Below are positions 50,967-59,325 of a DNA stretch of 64,000 nucleotides, one piece after another. The position numbers and the translations under genes were made by a program. Below the pieces are notes generated by a model. That model was given only the letters and a program-made list of their open reading frames with translations, had not been told where the DNA came from and made no database searches. The DNA is taken from positions 114,901-178,900 of the forward strand of contig JBDTRR010000004.1 of assembly GCA_039931615.1 (NCBI GenBank), written 5' to 3'. This DNA is from JAHFUI01 sp039931615. GTDB lineage: Bacteria > Acidobacteriota > Vicinamibacteria > Vicinamibacterales > CAVVIG01. The stretch's first letter is position 1, and every line of letters begins with the position of its first letter.

Positions 50967-52163
50967 ATGGATTCCCGCCAGGCCGGCCGCTTCGCGCTCG
51001 CGCTCGTCACCTTCGCCACTTTCACCGACATCGTGGCCTATTCGATCGCCGTGCCGGTGCTGCCCGATCTCACCCGCCGGCTGGGCGCCTCGCCGACGAC
51101 GGTCGGATTGCTGTTCGCGTCGTTTGGCGTGACGGCGCTGCTCACCGCCATTCCGATGGGCGTGGTGTCCGACCGGGTCGGACGCAAAGGGCCGCTGGCC
51201 GCCGGTTTCGTCGGCCTGGCGATCGCGTCGGTGATGCTGGCGTTCGCCGACGGCCTGCCGTCGCTGTTCGTGGCGCGGCTGGCGCAGGGTGCTGCCGATG
51301 CGGTGACCTGGGTCGTCGGTCTGGCGCTGGTGGCCGACATCTACCCGCCGGCCGAGCGCGGCCGCGCCAGCGGCATCGTGATGTCGGGCGCGGGCTCGGC
51401 GTTCGTCATCGGACCGGCCCTCGGCGGCTGGATGTACGAGCTCGGCGGTCTTCGCCTGCCGTTTCTCGCCGTCGCCGCGATGGCCGCGGCCGGCGCCATC
51501 GCGGTGATCTGGCTGACCGTGCCGCCGCCGCAGACTGATCGTCAGCCGGTCCCGATCCTGTCGGTCCTGCGCGTGCCGGCGGTGGGTGCCTGCGCGGCCG
51601 CGGTGGTGCTGGCCGCCACCACGATGTCGATGATCGAGCCGGTGCTGGCGCTGCACCTGCAGCTGATCGGCATCAACCCCGGACGGATCGGCCTGGTGTT
51701 CGGGATCGCGGGGATCGCCTCGGCCGTCCTGCACCCGTTGTACGGGCGGCTCGCGGATCGGTGGGGTCCGCGCCGGCTGACGCTGATCGGGCTCGTCGTC
51801 GCCGGCTGCGTCATCCCCGCCCTCGGCGGGGTCGTCAGCTTCGCGTCGGCGATCCCGATCTTCCTGGTCCAGGTCGCGGCCCTGGCGCTGGTGATCGCGC
51901 CGTCGCTGGCCTACATGGCCGAGGCGATCTCGGACGCCGGTCTCGGTTCATTCGGCGTCGCCTACGGTTTGTATAATGTGGCATGGGGTGTCGGCCTGCT
52001 GGCCGGCCCGGCCGCCGGGGGATTCCTCTTCGAACGGATCGGATTGGCGCAGCTGGCCTACTGGTGGGGGCCGGCGGTGATCGTCGGCACAGTGCTGCTG
52101 GCGCGGGTAAGATCGAAGGCCGCTAACAAACCACGGGCTGCTCAACCCAGGGAGAACAGATGA
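50967..52163 (+). CDS. Major facilitator superfamily transporter
   Basis: About 398 residues with twelve predicted helices. The MFS loop 2-3 motif appears as GVVSDRVGRKGPLAAG and a second-half copy as YGRLADRWGPRRLTLIG. Start helices read VTFATFTDIVAYSIAVPVLP. The ATG at 50967 is preferred because GAGGGG lies seven bases upstream. Such proteins are drug or metabolite exporters (DHA1-like) or sugar carriers; substrate unknown. Its stop overlaps the start of the next gene by four bases (ATGA). Confidence 0.88.
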   Translation: MDSRQAGRFALALVTFATFTDIVAYSIAVPVLPDLTRRLGASPTTVGLLFASFGVTALLTAIPMGVVSDRVGRKGPLAAGFVGLAIASVMLAFADGLPSLFVARLAQGAADAVTWVVGLALVADIYPPAERGRASGIVMSGAGSAFVIGPALGGWMYELGGLRLPFLAVAAMAAAGAIAVIWLTVPPPQTDRQPVPILSVLRVPAVGACAAAVVLAATTMSMIEPVLALHLQLIGINPGRIGLVFGIAGIASAVLHPLYGRLADRWGPRRLTLIGLVVAGCVIPALGGVVSFASAIPIFLVQVAALALVIAPSLAYMAEAISDAGLGSFGVAYGLYNVAWGVGLLAGPAAGGFLFERIGLAQLAYWWGPAVIVGTVLLARVRSKAANKPRAAQPRENR

Positions 52164-53197
52164 CTCAGAGACAGACTGCCCTCGTGCTCGCGCTCGCGCT
52201 GGTCGGCGTCTGCACCCTTTCGATCCACGCCGACGTGCGCTCGGATGAAAAAAGCCGGGTCGAGTTCGCCGGCATGATCGGCCGGGTGGTCAACATCTTC
52301 GGCGGCAAGGCGGCCCGCGAGGGCGTCGCCTCATCGACTGCACTCAAGGGCGACCGCCTCGCCACGGTGCACGGCAACACCGGTCAGATCATCGACCTGG
52401 CGGAAGAGAAGATCTACGAGCTCGACATGAAGGACAAGACCTACAAGGTCGCCACGTTCGCCGAGATGCGCCGGGCGCTGGAAGAGGCGCGCCGCAAAGC
52501 GCAGGAGGAGAGCGCCCGCGCCGAGAAATCGACGAAACCGGCCGAGCCGGTCAAGCGCGATCCGAACCAGAAGGAGGTCGAGGTCGACTTCCAGCTCAAG
52601 GAGACCGGGCAGAAGAAGACCATCAATGGCTTCGACACGCGCGAAATCGTCATGACCATCACCCTGCGCGAAAAGGGCAAGACGCTCGAGCAGGCGGGCG
52701 GGCTGGTGCTGACGAGCGACATGTGGATGGCGCCGAAGGTGGCCGGCATGAACGAGGTCGCCGAGTTCTATCAGCGCTACGCCCGCCAGTTCGCCGGGCC
52801 GATGATCGCCGGCGCCTCGCCCCAGGACATGGCGGCGGCAGTGGCGCTCTACCCGATGATGACGGAGGCGATCGCCAGGATGAACACCGAGAAGGTCAAG
52901 ATGGACGGCACGACGATCTCCTCGATCGTCACCCTCGACGCGGTGCGATCGGCCGACGACGCGGCGCAGGATTCCACGCGCAAGGAGGACAAGCCGTCGC
53001 CGGCCGCCGGGCTGGGCGGTCTGATCGGCGGGCTGACGAAGAAGGCGATGCAGAAGAAGAGCGACACCAACGCCAACGCCAACGAAGACAAACAGCGTTC
53101 CACCTTCCTGACCATGACCAACGAGGTGCTGAAGGTCACCAGCGCGGTATCCGCTGCCGACGTCGCCATTCCGGCCGGGTTTCGCCAGGCCAAGTGA
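52160..53197 (+). CDS. Secreted protein of unknown function
   Basis: 345 residues with a signal peptide (ALVLALALVGVCTLSIHA). The mature chain has an N-terminal beta-like region (VEFAGMIGRVVNIFGGKAA, TGQIIDLAEEKIYELDMKDK), a charged helical stretch rich in Arg, Glu and Lys (RRALEEARRKAQEESARAEK), a second beta region (DTREIVMTITLREKGKTLEQ) and a Gly/Lys C-terminal part. The layout resembles small lipocalin-like or DUF4412-type secreted proteins, but I cannot assign a family. It is translationally coupled to the MFS transporter gene. Confidence 0.72.
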   Translation: MTQRQTALVLALALVGVCTLSIHADVRSDEKSRVEFAGMIGRVVNIFGGKAAREGVASSTALKGDRLATVHGNTGQIIDLAEEKIYELDMKDKTYKVATFAEMRRALEEARRKAQEESARAEKSTKPAEPVKRDPNQKEVEVDFQLKETGQKKTINGFDTREIVMTITLREKGKTLEQAGGLVLTSDMWMAPKVAGMNEVAEFYQRYARQFAGPMIAGASPQDMAAAVALYPMMTEAIARMNTEKVKMDGTTISSIVTLDAVRSADDAAQDSTRKEDKPSPAAGLGGLIGGLTKKAMQKKSDTNANANEDKQRSTFLTMTNEVLKVTSAVSAADVAIPAGFRQAK

Positions 53198-53302
53198 GGC
53201 GGCCGGATTCCACGACGACACGCCGGACCGCCGCGTGACGATGGCGCGACGGTCGGTCGCCGCTGACGGCCGATCCCCCGCTGACTGCCGATTGAACGCC
53301 GA

Positions 53303-53725
53303 TCAATCGGCAGTTTTCGATCGTCGATCTGACATCGCGACGATCCGGTTCCATTCCGCGTCGGTGACCGGCATCACCGACAGCCGGGATATCCGGACCA
53401 GCGGAAAGTCCTTGAACGCCGGCTCGGCCTTGATCTCGGCCAGCGTCACCGGGCGCGCCAGTTTCGACACCGGCGCGACATCGACGACCGCCTGCTTTCC
53501 GGTCTCGACCTCCGGGTCGGGATAGGCGTCGCCAAGAGCCTTCGCGATGCCGATCACCGCCTTTTCATCACCGGTGTGATAGTAGAAGATCCGGTCGCCC
53601 TTCCTGACCGCGCGGAGGTGCTTTTGCGCCAGCGCATTCTTCACCCCGCTCCACGTGGTCTTCCGGTCGGCCACCAGCGCGTCGAAGCCGTAGTGCGTCG
53701 GTTCTTCCTTGAACAGCCAATTCAT
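53303..53725 (-). CDS. EVE domain protein
   Basis: 140 residues, the size of a single EVE domain (thymocyte nuclear protein 1 type). Motifs: NWLFKEEPTHYGFDAL, TTWSGVKNALAQKHLRAV, GDRIFYYHTGDEKAVIGI, DPEVETGKQAVVDV and FKDFPLVRISRLSVMPV. EVE domains recognise modified bases in DNA or RNA and often sit with restriction or repair genes. Here it lies next to mug on the other strand, consistent with a nucleic-acid base theme. A heptamer repeat covers its upstream region. Confidence 0.92.
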   Translation of the reverse strand: MNWLFKEEPTHYGFDALVADRKTTWSGVKNALAQKHLRAVRKGDRIFYYHTGDEKAVIGIAKALGDAYPDPEVETGKQAVVDVAPVSKLARPVTLAEIKAEPAFKDFPLVRISRLSVMPVTDAEWNRIVAMSDRRSKTAD

Positions 53726-53815
53726 GACAATTCACAATTCACAATTCACAATTTACAAGAAGAAAGGGACGTGTTTTATTCTCCTTGTGAATTGTAAATC
53801 GTGAATTGTAAATTG
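53726..53815. repeat. Heptameric ACAATTC / GTAAATT repeat pair between EVE and mug genes
   Basis: Four ACAATTC-type heptamers at 53727-53754, a short non-repeat spacer (AAGAAGAAAGGGACGTG), and the inverted form (TGTGAATTGTAAATCGTGAA) at 53784-53815. Together they form a long inverted arrangement whose right arm enters the apparent 5' end of mug. Confidence 0.8.
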
Positions 53816-53839
53816 CTCCGAGATCGAGTCCGCCTGCCG

Positions 53840-54325
53840 ATGCGCGTGCTGCTCGTTGGCATCAATCCCGGCATGCGCTCGGCGGAGACTGGTCATCACT
53901 TCGCCGGATACTCCAACCGGTTCTGGAAGCTGCTGCACGAATCGCGGCTGGTGCCGGAGTTGATCCGGGCCGAGGACGATGATCGGCTGCCGGAGTGGGG
54001 CTTCGGGATCACCAACCTGGTCGCCCGGGCGACGCCCGGCATCGACACGCTGCGGCCGGACGAGTTCGTCGCCGGCGCGCGGACGCTGCGCCGGAAGGTC
54101 CGCCGCTGGCAGCCGGAGGTCGTCGCGTTCGTCGGCGTCACCGTGTTCCGCGCCGTGAATCGGACCGGGCGAGGCGCCGCGCCGTTGACCGTTGGCCTCC
54201 AGCCCGACACGTTCGAAGGGGCGCGCGTTTTCGTCCTGCCCAATCCGAGCGGGCGAAACGCCAATTTCACGTACGCGCAGATGCTCGACGCCTTCAGCGC
54301 CCTGGCCGCGCATCTCCGTACGTAG
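53840..54325 (+). CDS. mug: G/U mismatch-specific uracil-DNA glycosylase
   Basis: About 161 residues from the ATG at 53840. Mug features: VGINPGMRSAETGHHFAGYS with the catalytic Asn in GINPG, NRFWKLLHESRL, and the C-terminal LPNPSGRNANFTY. It removes uracil or ethenocytosine from mismatches with G. The frame is open back to 53801, but codons 53801-53815 are heptamer repeat (GTGAATTGTAAATTG), so the native N-terminus was probably altered by repeat growth. The stop TAG lies inside the CGTACGTAGTG flank of a dispersed hairpin, so the repeat also sets the C-terminus (Arg-Thr-stop). Confidence 0.9.
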   Translation: MRVLLVGINPGMRSAETGHHFAGYSNRFWKLLHESRLVPELIRAEDDDRLPEWGFGITNLVARATPGIDTLRPDEFVAGARTLRRKVRRWQPEVVAFVGVTVFRAVNRTGRGAAPLTVGLQPDTFEGARVFVLPNPSGRNANFTYAQMLDAFSALAAHLRT

Positions 54326-54382
54326 TGTCCGACTTCAGTCGGACTACGGAGCAATCCGGCTGAAGCCGGATCCCACGTACGA
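54316..54382. repeat. Two dispersed hairpins downstream of mug
   Basis: GTCCGACT-tc-AGTCGGAC (54327-54344) with inner triplet GAC/GTC, then ATCCGGCT-ga-AGCCGGAT (54354-54371) with outer A:T pairs in place of G:C. Flanks are CCGTACGTAGT on the left and CCCACGTACGA on the right. They separate the convergent mug and FMN-reductase genes and may end both transcripts. Confidence 0.85.
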
Positions 54383-54415
54383 GGAGGCGGCGACTCCACG
54401 CAGGTGAAGCCGACG

Positions 54416-54982
54416 CTACCCGCGGGCGGTTTTCAGCGCTCCTGCCCACCAGGTGAGGTTGTCGAGCAGCGCCCTGGCGCTCTGCTGGTTCGCCTCGGTG
54501 TCGATCTCGCTGGCGTCCTTGATGAACCAGGGGTCCGGGATGTGCACGGCGAAGCGCGACGGCGCCATGTCGAGCTCGGCCGTGATGGCCCGGAGCTGTT
54601 CGACGCTCCGCACGCCGCCCGCGCCGCCCCAGCTGACGAACGCGACCGCCTTGCGGCTCCAGGCGAAGTAGACGTAGTCGAGCGCGTTTTTCAGCACCGC
54701 CGGGTAGCCGTGGTTGTATTCCGGTGTGCAGATGATGAAGCCGTCGCCCTCCCGGATCTTGTCGCGCCATTTCACGACCGCCGGGTTGGTATAGCCATCC
54801 TTTGCCATTCCCGGCGGCATCGCCTCCTCGAAAAACGGCAGCGGATAATCGCGCAGGTCGAGCAGCTCGACGTCGAGGTCGGGCCGCTTGCTGGCGGCGT
54901 CGAAAATCCATTGGGCCGGCTTGTCGCTGAACCGGTTGGCGCGGGTGCTGCCGACGATGACCTTGATGTTCAGTGTGCTCAT
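54416..54982 (-). CDS. NADPH-dependent FMN reductase
   Basis: 188 residues with a flavodoxin-like fold: VIVGSTRANRFSDKPAQWI, LLDLRDYPLPFFEEAMPPG, ICTPEYNHGYPAVLKNALDY and AFVSWGGAGGVRSVEQLRAI. These match the FMN-dependent reductase/ArsH-ChrR/WrbA-like group that reduces quinones, azo dyes or chromate. It is convergent with mug. Cytoplasmic, no signal. Confidence 0.9.
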   Translation of the reverse strand: MSTLNIKVIVGSTRANRFSDKPAQWIFDAASKRPDLDVELLDLRDYPLPFFEEAMPPGMAKDGYTNPAVVKWRDKIREGDGFIICTPEYNHGYPAVLKNALDYVYFAWSRKAVAFVSWGGAGGVRSVEQLRAITAELDMAPSRFAVHIPDPWFIKDASEIDTEANQQSARALLDNLTWWAGALKTARG

Positions 54983-55121
54983 ATCAGACGGTCATTCTGG
55001 CACAGGCTGGCACGAACGCTTCACACCGGCCTGCAGTCGTCGCCAGCGCGGGCATGGCTGGAGCGGAGTAAACTGCCCTACACTGCATCTGTCAGGGACC
55101 GCGAGACAGCCGGAGGCTCCC

Positions 55122-56075
55122 ATGAAGACTTACGCACTCGTCGTCGTCGCGACGCTGGCTGTGACGGCAGCCTTGCACGCACAGGCGCCTCGATCGCCCT
55201 CGACCCCAGCCGCGGGGAAAGTCCCCACCCCGGTCAATGCCAGGAACGGGTGGACGCCGCCGAAGACGGCGGACGGCCAGCCCGATCTTCAGGGCATGTG
55301 GGTGAACTTCGACAGCACGCCGTTCGAAGCGCCGGGTGCGCCGCAGGCGCCTGCCGCCCCGGCGGGCGTCGGCCCGGCGGCCAACTGGGCGGATCACGAC
55401 AGCCCGATGCCGGAACGGCGCGTGTCGATGGTCGTCGACCCGCCGGATGGGAAGGTCCCGGTCATGCCGTGGGCGGAGGCGAGGCGGGATTACGACCTCG
55501 AGCGTCTCGGCGATTCGTGGGTGCACGAGACGCCGTGGGTGCGGTGCATCACGCGCGGCGTGCCGGGCGGGATGTTCCCGGCCGGCTACAACAACGGATA
55601 CCAGTTCCTGCAGATCCCCGGGTATGTGGTGATTCGCTACGAGATGATCCACGAGACCCGGATCATCCCGATCGACGGGCGTCCACACGTCTCGCCGCAC
55701 ATTCGCCAGTGGAATGGCGATCCGCGCGGCCATTGGGAAGGCAATACCCTGGTCGTCGACACCACCAACTTCCACGACCGCGGCTCGATTGCGACCAGCG
55801 CCGCGACCGGACGGATCCGGGGCATCCCGCACAGCGACGCCCTGCACGTGGTCGAGCGCTTCACTCCGGCCGATCCGAACACGATCAATTACGAGGTCAC
55901 CATCGACGATCCGAAGGTGTATACGCGGCCGTGGAAGGTGGCCATCCCGCTGACCCGCGACTCGAACTATCAGATGTACGAATACTCGTGTCAGGAAGGG
56001 AATTACGCCGTGCCGAACGAGCTCAGCGCCGGCCGCGCTCGCGACAAGGCGGCGGCGGCGGGCGTGGGACGCTGA
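55122..56075 (+). CDS. Secreted CITRG/CHEGNYG-family protein, distant copy 6
   Basis: 317 residues with signal peptide (TYALVVVATLAVTAALHAQ) and GGAGG six bases before the ATG at 55122. It is 36 kb away from the tandem set. It keeps CITRGVPGGMFPAGYNNG, RYEMIHETRIIPIDGRPH, NGDPRGHWEGNTLVVDTTN, ERFTPADPNTINYEVTIDD and EYSCQEGNYAVPNELSAGR. The central SLYDxC is replaced by TPWVRC and the CHEGN motif by CQEGN, so it is the most divergent copy in view. The NKDESGIPxERP block of the tandem copies is missing. Function unknown. Confidence 0.8.
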   Translation: MKTYALVVVATLAVTAALHAQAPRSPSTPAAGKVPTPVNARNGWTPPKTADGQPDLQGMWVNFDSTPFEAPGAPQAPAAPAGVGPAANWADHDSPMPERRVSMVVDPPDGKVPVMPWAEARRDYDLERLGDSWVHETPWVRCITRGVPGGMFPAGYNNGYQFLQIPGYVVIRYEMIHETRIIPIDGRPHVSPHIRQWNGDPRGHWEGNTLVVDTTNFHDRGSIATSAATGRIRGIPHSDALHVVERFTPADPNTINYEVTIDDPKVYTRPWKVAIPLTRDSNYQMYEYSCQEGNYAVPNELSAGRARDKAAAAGVGR

Positions 56076-56104
56076 ACCTGACCCGCGGCTTTCCATTGGT
56101 ACGT

Positions 56105-56162
56105 GGGGTCCGCCTTCAGGCGGACCTTCCACAGTCCGGCTGAAGCCGGACGCCACGTACAA
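56105..56162. repeat. Two dispersed hairpins between copy 6 and the EF-P gene
   Basis: GTCCGCCT-tc-AGGCGGAC (56108-56125) and GTCCGGCT-ga-AGCCGGAC (56134-56151), with left flank TACGTGG and right flank GCCACGTAC. The inner triplets are mirror images (GCC then GGC). They lie between convergent genes. Confidence 0.85.
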
Positions 56163-56182
56163 GAGAAAAGTACGATTTCGCG

Positions 56183-56758
56183 CTACGCCCGCCCGGCAAA
56201 CTCGCGCGTTTCCGTGTGCACCTTGACCCGTTCCCCCTCCTTGATGAACAGCGGGACGCGGATCTCCATGCCGGTCTCCAGTGTCGCCGCCTTTGTCACG
56301 CTGCCGCTGGCGGTGTCGCCCCGGGTCGTCGGCTCGGTGTAGGTCACGGCCAATTCGACGTGCGGCGGAAACTGCAGGCCGATCGGGTTGCCGTTGTACT
56401 TGTGGATCTGGATCATCAGGTTGTCGACCAGCAGCAGCCGATCGTCGCCGACCAGGTCGGATCCCAGGGTCAGCGTCTCGTAGGTGTCCTGATCCATGAA
56501 ATGGTACCCCTGGCTGTCGGCGTACTGGTAGGACGCGGTGACCTGGACGAGATCCGGTTCGGGGAACTTGTCGCCGGCCTTGAAGGTGCGATCGAACACG
56601 GCGCGCGTGATCAGGTTGCGCATCTTGATCCGCACCAGCGTCTGGCCGCCGCGCGCCGTCGGCCTCGACACCTCGACGTCGAGGCAGTGATAGGGTGCGT
56701 GCTCGTACTCGAAGAACATCTTGCGCTTGATGTCGATCGCTTCAATCAGCGCTGCCAT
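56183..56758 (-). CDS. yeiP: EF-P-like translation factor, YeiP/EfpL type
   Basis: 191 residues with three OB-like domains of elongation factor P. The tip loop reads SRPTARGGQTLVRIKMRNL, which matches the YeiP/EfpL loop SPTARGAATL with an Arg, not the KPGK(G/P)-Lys loop of normal EF-P that needs lysine modification. The C-terminal MEIRVPLFIKEGERVKVHTE and YMGRA-like FAGRA end are typical. EfpL helps ribosomes stalled on polyproline and related stretches without a modified lysine. The symbol follows the E. coli name; an ordinary efp may exist elsewhere. Confidence 0.85.
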   Translation of the reverse strand: MAALIEAIDIKRKMFFEYEHAPYHCLDVEVSRPTARGGQTLVRIKMRNLITRAVFDRTFKAGDKFPEPDLVQVTASYQYADSQGYHFMDQDTYETLTLGSDLVGDDRLLLVDNLMIQIHKYNGNPIGLQFPPHVELAVTYTEPTTRGDTASGSVTKAATLETGMEIRVPLFIKEGERVKVHTETREFAGRA

Positions 56759-56776
56759 GGGTTCACCGCATCCTCC

Positions 56777-58198
56777 TCACGGTATCAGCCGTCCATCCAC
56801 CACCCGGAACCGCCGGGCGACACACGACTCGCACGGCGGCGTGACGCCGGCCAGGTCAGGCGGCGGCGGTTCGATCCAGACGTTCAGCCGCCGGCCGGTG
56901 GTGAGCAGCACGGCGTCGCCCAGCAGCGTCCCGAACGCCGCGGCCACACTGATCCTGGTGCGCCGGTCGTCGCTGACCACGATCACGGCCTGGTCGGGGA
57001 GGTCACGCGTTCCGTCGCGGAGGTCGCGAAGCACCCGGGTCGAGAACTCGGCCAGCGGCACCGACGCGGTCCGTGCCAGGTAGGCCGGCATCAAGCATAG
57101 CGGCAGGAGAATCGCGGCGCACAGCGCCCGGCCCCGGTGCGGCAGGTCGGCGGCCCGCCACGCCGCACTCAGCAGGACGGCGGCCGCGAGGCAGGCGCCA
57201 ATCGACGGCACGATGGCATACAGGCTCGAGCGCACCGGCAGCCAGACCGTCAGGGAGTACGCGCCGGCCAGCCAGACGCCGGCGCACAGGATCAGCCGCC
57301 GCTCCGCGGCCTCCAGCCGGAAGCCCTTCGGCCACAGCAGAAGCAGACCGAGCAGCACGGCGATCGCCGACGTGGTGGCCGCGCGATCGGCGTACTCGAG
57401 CAGATTGCGCCACACCACCGCCGGCTCGAACGTGAACTGATAGTAGCCGGGTGCGGTCGCCGGGGTCATCGCGCCGGTCTGCGACCGCAGCGCCAGATAG
57501 AACGCCAGGACCACGGCCGAACCGAGCAGCCACGCCGCGATCGATCGCACCCGGGAATCGGTCCCGTCCCGACCGAGAATCCCGTCCCGACCGAGAATAT
57601 AGAGCCAGACAGTCAGCACGAACGGCAGCGTGACCGCCTCTTCCTTGGCGAAACAGGCCAGCGTCAGGCACACCAGCGCCCACAGCAGCCGGCGCTGCAC
57701 GATGAAAATCGCGCAGGCCGTGCCGGCGCCGGCCACGATCAGGGAAGTCCGGCCGCTGATCCACAGAATCGATTGATTGATGCCGTGGAAGTTCAGGAAC
57801 CAGAGCGAGGCGGCAAGGATCGCCGCCCCCCGGGTCAGTCCCAGCGTCGTCGCCAGTTTGCGGATCAGCAGCGCGCCGATCAACACCAATGCGACATTGG
57901 TCCAGCCATACGGGCGCGGGTTGATGCCGAAGGCCAGCCGGTCGAGACCGAACGTCAACGAAACCACCGGTCGATAGAAGCCGTCGGTGATGCGGAAGAG
58001 TCCGACCACGTCGGCAGGACTCGCGATCCGGCTGTTCAGCACCCAGCGGAAATCGTCGGACAGGAAGCCGTGGCCCGCCAGCGGCAGGTAGACGGCGAGA
58101 AAGACCGCCGCCGGCACCGTCGAGGCCAGGGTCTCGAGCAGCCGCAGGCGCGCCGGCCGCAGCCACGGCGCCGGCTCACTCGACGGCGATGCTGTCAT
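56777..58198 (-). CDS. Polytopic membrane protein, PMT/ArnT-like
   Basis: 473 residues with about eleven hydrophobic helices. The first large loop has the acidic pair HGFLSDDFRWVLN and FYRPVVSLTFGLDRL, the pattern of PMT/ArnT-type lipid-linked sugar transferases. A short tandem duplication (ILGRDGILGRDG, encoded by a 17-18 base direct repeat near 57567-57600) lies in a cytoplasmic loop. The C-terminal 90 residues are soluble. It is downstream of, and in line with, the transglutaminase trio but separated by 121 bases, so it may be transcribed separately. Confidence 0.72.
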   Translation of the reverse strand: MTASPSSEPAPWLRPARLRLLETLASTVPAAVFLAVYLPLAGHGFLSDDFRWVLNSRIASPADVVGLFRITDGFYRPVVSLTFGLDRLAFGINPRPYGWTNVALVLIGALLIRKLATTLGLTRGAAILAASLWFLNFHGINQSILWISGRTSLIVAGAGTACAIFIVQRRLLWALVCLTLACFAKEEAVTLPFVLTVWLYILGRDGILGRDGTDSRVRSIAAWLLGSAVVLAFYLALRSQTGAMTPATAPGYYQFTFEPAVVWRNLLEYADRAATTSAIAVLLGLLLLWPKGFRLEAAERRLILCAGVWLAGAYSLTVWLPVRSSLYAIVPSIGACLAAAVLLSAAWRAADLPHRGRALCAAILLPLCLMPAYLARTASVPLAEFSTRVLRDLRDGTRDLPDQAVIVVSDDRRTRISVAAAFGTLLGDAVLLTTGRRLNVWIEPPPPDLAGVTPPCESCVARRFRVVDGRLIP

Positions 58199-58319
58199 CG
58201 AGAATGCCGGACCACGGACCAGGGGGGATCGTCCATCACGGCCGTCGATTATACGTGCGGGCGCGGCGGCGAGCGACGGGAAGGACGCCCGCCCTCGACA
58301 GGGAAGGTCGTCCTTACAA

Positions 58320-59297
58320 CTACTGTTGTTGCTGCTGCTGCTGCTGCTGTTCCGGGGCCGCCTCGATCAGGGCCGGCTCGTTCGGCGCGGCGGCGGTCTC
58401 CTCCAGGCGTTCGTGGCCATCGTCGTCGAGGGCCGGGCGGACGCCGACATCGACGAACAGTTGCTGGCCGGCATGGCCCTTGTACACGCCCCGGACCGGC
58501 GCGGCGTCGCCGTAGTCGCGGCCGTGCGCCACCCGGATGTGCCGCGGCCCGACCGGCTGCCCCATCGTCGGATCGAGGCCGACCCAGCCGACGCCGGGCA
58601 TCAGCATTTCCATCCACGCGTGCGACGCCTGCCCGCCGATGACGTCTTCGGCGCTGGCTTCGCCGCCGGTCGCACTCTGCGGCACGAGGTAGCCCGACAC
58701 GTATCGGCCGGGGATGCCCCGCATCCGCACCATCGCCAGCATGATGTGGGCGAAATCCTGGCAGACCCCGGCGCCGCTGCCAAGCGCGTCGAGGACGGTC
58801 GACTGGACGTGGGTGGCGCCTTTTTCGTAGCGGAACCGCTGATGGATGAGGGCGGTGGTGGCCAGGGCGAAACCCGACAGGGTGCCCGAACTGGCGCGCT
58901 CGGCCCGTTGAATCAGATCCTGCAGTGCCGGCGGATGCGGCACGTAGCCGGTCGGCGCCAGCAGATCGAACTCGTCTTCCAGCTCGTCGCGCATGGCGTC
59001 GATTTCGTCGAGACGGATGCCCCCTTCCGGCAGGCACGGCGGCGCTTCGACGTGGACGACCGACTGCGTCTCGATGCGCAGCGACTTGTGCTCGCCGAGC
59101 ACGTTGAAGCTGTGGATCCAGTTGCCCCAGTTGTCCAGGTAGGCGGACGCCCGTGACTCCGGCGTGGTGTGCAGCTTGAACGACAGGCAGGTCTGCCACT
59201 GGTCGTCTCGCGGCCGCAGCCGCACGACGTTGTAGCTGTCGGAGACGATGCCGTCGTAGTTGAACGCGGTGACGTGGGCCAAACGGTATCGGTTCAT
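58320..59297 (-). CDS. Transglutaminase-like protein with C-terminal polyglutamine tail
   Basis: 325 residues. The bacterial transglutaminase-like/cysteine peptidase triad is visible: C179 in GAGVCQDFAHIM, H226 in GGQASHAWMEML and D242 in GWVGLDPTMGQ. An N-terminal beta domain (MNRYRLAHVTAFNYDG) is the bacterial transglutaminase N-terminal region. It is the last gene of the trio with alpha-E and circularly permuted ATP-grasp. The final nine codons before the stop are CAG/CAA (six CAG in a row), giving a glutamine tail that the family does not normally have. Confidence 0.88.
   Translation of the reverse strand: MNRYRLAHVTAFNYDGIVSDSYNVVRLRPRDDQWQTCLSFKLHTTPESRASAYLDNWGNWIHSFNVLGEHKSLRIETQSVVHVEAPPCLPEGGIRLDEIDAMRDELEDEFDLLAPTGYVPHPPALQDLIQRAERASSGTLSGFALATTALIHQRFRYEKGATHVQSTVLDALGSGAGVCQDFAHIMLAMVRMRGIPGRYVSGYLVPQSATGGEASAEDVIGGQASHAWMEMLMPGVGWVGLDPTMGQPVGPRHIRVAHGRDYGDAAPVRGVYKGHAGQQLFVDVGVRPALDDDGHERLEETAAAPNEPALIEAAPEQQQQQQQQQ
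58323..58349. repeat. CAG trinucleotide repeat coding a polyglutamine tail
   Basis: Nine glutamine codons (six consecutive CAG, then CAA, CAA, CAG on the minus strand) directly before the transglutaminase stop codon. A pure trinucleotide run of this kind is prone to length change. Confidence 0.85.
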
Positions 59298-59325
59298 GGC
59301 GGTGTGGGCCTGGGTGCGGTGCGGG

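Noticed and set aside
48551..51031. An 826-codon open frame antisense to glgB
   Set aside because: glgB on the plus strand has all catalytic motifs. The antisense product is a charged, low-information mirror and has no start context.
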